A stretch of 64,000 bases of DNA from Pseudomonadota bacterium (GTDB lineage Bacteria > Desulfobacterota > Desulfovibrionia > Desulfovibrionales > Desulfovibrionaceae): positions 1 through 64,000 of the forward strand of contig JAEWPX010000159.1 of NCBI GenBank assembly GCA_023399375.1. The letters run 5' to 3'. The translations under genes were made by a program, and so were the position numbers. This document shows, piece by piece, positions 61,140 to 64,000 of this stretch. Each line of letters begins with the position of its first letter. The first letter of the stretch is position 1. The notes under the pieces were generated by a model, which searched no databases, had not been told where the DNA came from, and was given only the letters and a program-made list of their open reading frames with translations.

Positions 61140-62606
61140 ATGCGAGGCAAAACCGTCATCAAAGTCGCCGTGGCCCTGGGGATCGCCACATTCCTGTTCG
61201 TGCCCTACGCCTGTTCGCCGCCCAAGCCCGAACCGGTCAAGACCGTGACCATCCCCGACGGCGAGATCGATCCGGCCGTGTGGGGCAAGGCCTATCCCGA
61301 GGAATACGAGAGCTGGAAAAAGACCGAGCAGCCCGAACCGGCCGGCAAGAGCAAGTACAAACGCGGCTTCGACGCCGACGGCATCACCTACGACAAGCTG
61401 GCCGAGTTTCCGTACATGGCCTTGCTGTTCAGCGGCTGGGGCTTCGGCGTCGAATACAACGAGCCCCGCGGCCATGCCCACATGGTGCGCGACCAGGTGG
61501 AGATCGACGCCTCGCGCCTCAAGGCCGGCGGCGTGTGCCTGACCTGCAAGACGCCCTATGCGCCCTTGCTGGAAAAGGAGATGGGCGTCACGTACTACAA
61601 GATGCCGTACAAGGAAGTGCTGGGCAAGATACCGGAAAAATTCAAGGATCTGGGCGTGGCCTGCATCGACTGCCATGACAACAAGGACATGTCGCTCAAA
61701 ATCAGCCGCGGCTTTTCCCTTGGCCAGTCGCTCAAGGACATGGGCGTCAACCAGGCGGACCTGACGCGTCAGGACATGCGTTCCGTGATCTGCGCCCAGT
61801 GCCACGTGACATATAATATTAAAAAAGATGCCGAAATGCAGTCTGTCGGCATTATTTTTCCCTGGCAGAACAGCAAGTGGGGCGGCATCACCATCGAAGA
61901 GATCATCAAACGCATCGGCCACGACGACACGCTCAAGGAATGGAAGCAGACGGTCACGGGCTTCAAGCTGGCCTTCATCCGCCATCCGGAATTCGAGCTT
62001 TTCTCCAACAAGAGCGTGCACTGGAAGGCCGGGGCGTCCTGCGCCGACTGCCACATGCCCTACACCAAGGTCGGCGTGCACAAGGTTTCGGACCACCGGG
62101 TCATGAGCCCGCTCAAAAACGACATGAAGGCCTGCATGCAGTGCCACACCGAGACGGCCGACTGGCTCAAGGAGCAGGTCGTGGCCATCCAGGACCGCAC
62201 GGTGTCGTTGCAAATCCGGGCCGGAAACGCCACGGCCACGGCGGCCAAGCTGTTCGAGGCCGCGCACAAGGCCAGGGACGCGGGCAAGCCCATCGACAAG
62301 GCTCTCTACGACAAGGCCAAGGATTTCTACGAGGAGGCTTTCTACCGTTCGCTGTTCATCGGCGCGGAAAACTCCATCGGTTTCCATAACCCCACCGAGG
62401 CCATGCGCGTGCTCGGCGACTCCATCGCCTTCGCCTCCAAGGCCGAGGGCTACCTGCGCCAGGTCCTGGCCAAGGCCGGCGTGGACGTCCCGGTGCAGGT
62501 CGATCTGGAACTGGCCAAGTACCTCGAAGGGCGCGGCGCCAAGAAACTTGCGAACCAGCCACAGCAGGAATTCAAGGATCCCATGGGCGTGCAGCAGCAG
62601 TTCTAG
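61140..62606 (+). CDS. nrfA: Ammonia-forming cytochrome c nitrite reductase NrfA
   Basis: A 488-aa pentaheme enzyme reducing nitrite to ammonium in the periplasm; related enzymes also reduce sulfite and NO. The active-site heme motif is CLTCK (residues 133-137) with lysine as the ligand, followed by CIDCH, CAQCH, CADCH and CMQCH. The N-terminal signal ends VPYACSPP, compatible with a lipoprotein cleavage site. Together with nap it would convert nitrate to ammonium. AGGAAG precedes the start. A strong hairpin follows the stop. Confidence 0.96.
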   Translation: MRGKTVIKVAVALGIATFLFVPYACSPPKPEPVKTVTIPDGEIDPAVWGKAYPEEYESWKKTEQPEPAGKSKYKRGFDADGITYDKLAEFPYMALLFSGWGFGVEYNEPRGHAHMVRDQVEIDASRLKAGGVCLTCKTPYAPLLEKEMGVTYYKMPYKEVLGKIPEKFKDLGVACIDCHDNKDMSLKISRGFSLGQSLKDMGVNQADLTRQDMRSVICAQCHVTYNIKKDAEMQSVGIIFPWQNSKWGGITIEEIIKRIGHDDTLKEWKQTVTGFKLAFIRHPEFELFSNKSVHWKAGASCADCHMPYTKVGVHKVSDHRVMSPLKNDMKACMQCHTETADWLKEQVVAIQDRTVSLQIRAGNATATAAKLFEAAHKARDAGKPIDKALYDKAKDFYEEAFYRSLFIGAENSIGFHNPTEAMRVLGDSIAFASKAEGYLRQVLAKAGVDVPVQVDLELAKYLEGRGAKKLANQPQQEFKDPMGVQQQF

Positions 62607-62627
62607 CCTGCCCCCTTCCCTCTGTCA

Positions 62628-62653
62628 GGCCCGCCCGGGAAACCGGGCGGGCC
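62628..62653 (+). terminator. GC-rich hairpin after nrfA
   Basis: GGCCCGCCCGG and CCGGGCGGGCC form a perfect 11-bp stem with a GAAA loop 21 bases after the nrfA stop. No T run follows, so termination efficiency is uncertain. Confidence 0.6.
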
Positions 62654-62881
62654 ATGAAGCGCTTGCCCGACGCCCTCTGGCCGTTCATTCTACGCGCCGC
62701 TGTCGGCTCCGCCAATGTCCGCTCCCTGTCCACAGGGAAGCCGTCGGGGTCTCGACTCCCTCCCGGCTGGGAATGTACGTGATCTCGCGAACGGCGTGGT
62801 TCCGGACCGGGCCGACGCCTGCGACAACGCTCCCTCAACATCGCAACGAAACGTCGCGCGAAGAGGTCGAATGGGGCCACC

Positions 62882-64000
62882 CTACTGCGGCACCATGTCC
62901 CGCAGCAGCGGCACCCGTTGCACGCCGTAGGCCGCCACGAAACAGATGGGCACCGCCAGCGCGCACAAGAGCGCCGCTTTAGACAGGGCTCCGAGCGGAA
63001 TCGGCCCGAGCATCTGGGCCAGGGCGACCAGGATCGGCGGGTGAAAGACGTAGACCGCGAAAGCGCTCTCGGACATTCGCGCCACGAGACCGTCCTGGCG
63101 GTTCCAGTATTCGCGGCACAGCGCGATCAGTCCCACCGTCATGCACACGCTGTTGACCGACTGCCACAAGGACGGAATAAGGCTCTGCCAATGGGAACCG
63201 CCCTGGTAGGAGGCTGTCCTCTCGCCCAGCCCCAGCAGGAGCCACCATCCCGTCCAGGCCAGCTGGCCAACGAACACCGCCAGCAGACACCGCCGCCCCA
63301 GCCGTGCGTCGAGAGTGCGCAGCCAGTCGTTGGTCTGGGCGAGGATGCCGAAAATGAACAGGATGCTGTACTGGGCGAAATTGCCGAGCTGTAGGTTGCT
63401 TACGGTCTTCCCGATCGGATAGGCGAGCCGGAGGGCGAAGGTGCCCACCGTGCTGCAAACGATCAGCCAGACCAGCAGTTGCGCGGTGAGGGGGCGGGGC
63501 CCGCCGTTCGCCTGCGCGGCCTGCCATAACGCGTGCCAACCGGCGTACATGAGGCAAAAAAGCAGCAAGGCCAGGGCGAACCACATGGGGCCTGTCCCGG
63601 CCAGGATGCCGGCCGTGGACAGGAAACGCCCATACACGGCCGTGAAGTCGCCGAGGGAATGAAACTCCCGGGCATGGGCCAGATAGACGGTCAACGGGTC
63701 GAGGACGACCATGTAAAAAAGCGTTGGCACTCCCAGGCGCAGCAGGCGTCCCCGGACAAAATCCGCACTCCCTTTGCGCTTCAGGGTGTTGGCCGCGAAA
63801 TAGCCGGCCAGGGCGAATAGTGTGCCCATGAAAAATGACTGGTTGAAGCTCACAAACAGAAAGAACAAGAAATCCGTGACGGGTCCAGGCGTGAGAGGCG
63901 CTTTGTAATACCACGCCCCGATATCACAATAGCTGATGACCGCATGGTGGCAGACGACGAGGATGATCATCACCAGTCGGATGTTGTCCACAAAGAGCAT
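62882..64000 (-). CDS. Acyltransferase 3 family membrane protein (at window edge)
   Basis: At least 372 aa with about ten hydrophobic segments, of the OafA/acyltransferase-3 family that O-acylates sugars on surface glycans. The first residues FVDNIRLVMIILVVCHHAVISY match the conserved N-terminal helix with its catalytic histidine pair. The ATG coincides with the last three bases of the window; family members often begin a few residues earlier, so the 5' end may be cut off. It converges on nrfA. Substrate is unknown. Confidence 0.82.
   Translation of the reverse strand: MLFVDNIRLVMIILVVCHHAVISYCDIGAWYYKAPLTPGPVTDFLFFLFVSFNQSFFMGTLFALAGYFAANTLKRKGSADFVRGRLLRLGVPTLFYMVVLDPLTVYLAHAREFHSLGDFTAVYGRFLSTAGILAGTGPMWFALALLLFCLMYAGWHALWQAAQANGGPRPLTAQLLVWLIVCSTVGTFALRLAYPIGKTVSNLQLGNFAQYSILFIFGILAQTNDWLRTLDARLGRRCLLAVFVGQLAWTGWWLLLGLGERTASYQGGSHWQSLIPSLWQSVNSVCMTVGLIALCREYWNRQDGLVARMSESAFAVYVFHPPILVALAQMLGPIPLGALSKAALLCALAVPICFVAAYGVQRVPLLRDMVPQ

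Overview
This is a GC-rich bacterial sequence (about two thirds G+C by eye) with a gene set typical of the sulfate-reducing family Desulfovibrionaceae. The markers are a napC-M-A-D-G-H periplasmic nitrate reductase set with a tetraheme NapM, an nrfHA ammonia-forming nitrite reductase, a small assimilatory-type siroheme sulfite reductase, class I adenylate cyclase, and a recurrent intergenic repeat built on ATGCCTCCGGCGGCC. The genus (Solidesulfovibrio- or Desulfovibrio-like) is an inference. The left edge looks like a real contig end: an 88-bp poly-C run abuts a copy of that repeat.

Layout. 0-8.4 kb: adenylate cyclase, HD-GYP phosphodiesterase, a TPR protein and a chemoreceptor. 8.4-16.6 kb: housekeeping genes ilvE, dnaX-ebfC-recR-recD2, a flippase-like membrane protein, thiD and tRNA-Leu(UAG). 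16.6-17.1 kb: a gene-poor stretch behind the tRNA. 17.1-29.5 kb: a sulfur island with an Rrf2 regulator, a MOSC protein, two transsulfuration enzymes and a degenerate ABC ATPase. Facing these are a HydE-like radical SAM protein, a 24-codon ORF, CysK, a ThiF-like enzyme, a TusA-like carrier, NadA, a cysteine desulfurase, an XdhC-like protein and serine acetyltransferase. A shared AT-rich operator-like motif occurs in front of both arms and again before nadA.

29.7-41.4 kb: surface and lipid genes. These are a GH18-deacetylase-GT2 fusion, an SMR pair overlapping a FemAB/GNAT-type gene, and an operon of HAD phosphatase, class III aminotransferase, hydrolase, acyl carrier protein and ketoacyl synthase, followed by a methyltransferase. 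41.4-46.4 kb: a TOBE protein and dhaK-dhaL-dhaM, in which DhaM carries a complete enzyme I. 46.4-49.2 kb: a secreted protein of unknown function, then a lower-GC pair (siroheme-reductase-like protein plus polytopic Fe-S protein) behind an FNR/CRP-type palindrome.

49.2-62.6 kb is a nitrate/nitrite respiration region. On the minus strand lie napC-napM-napA, a NIT-domain chemoreceptor, napD, napG-napH, a heme-motif hybrid kinase and a sigma-54 activator. Divergently lie nrfH-nrfA. The divergent region carries a near-consensus sigma-54 promoter for nap, a weaker candidate for nrf, and inverted repeats suitable for an activator. A separate sigma-70-type promoter precedes napG, so the kinase and regulator could be made independently of the promoter they may control. 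The window ends inside or at the 5' end of an acyltransferase gene.

No CRISPR array, rRNA, transposase or complete mobile element was seen.
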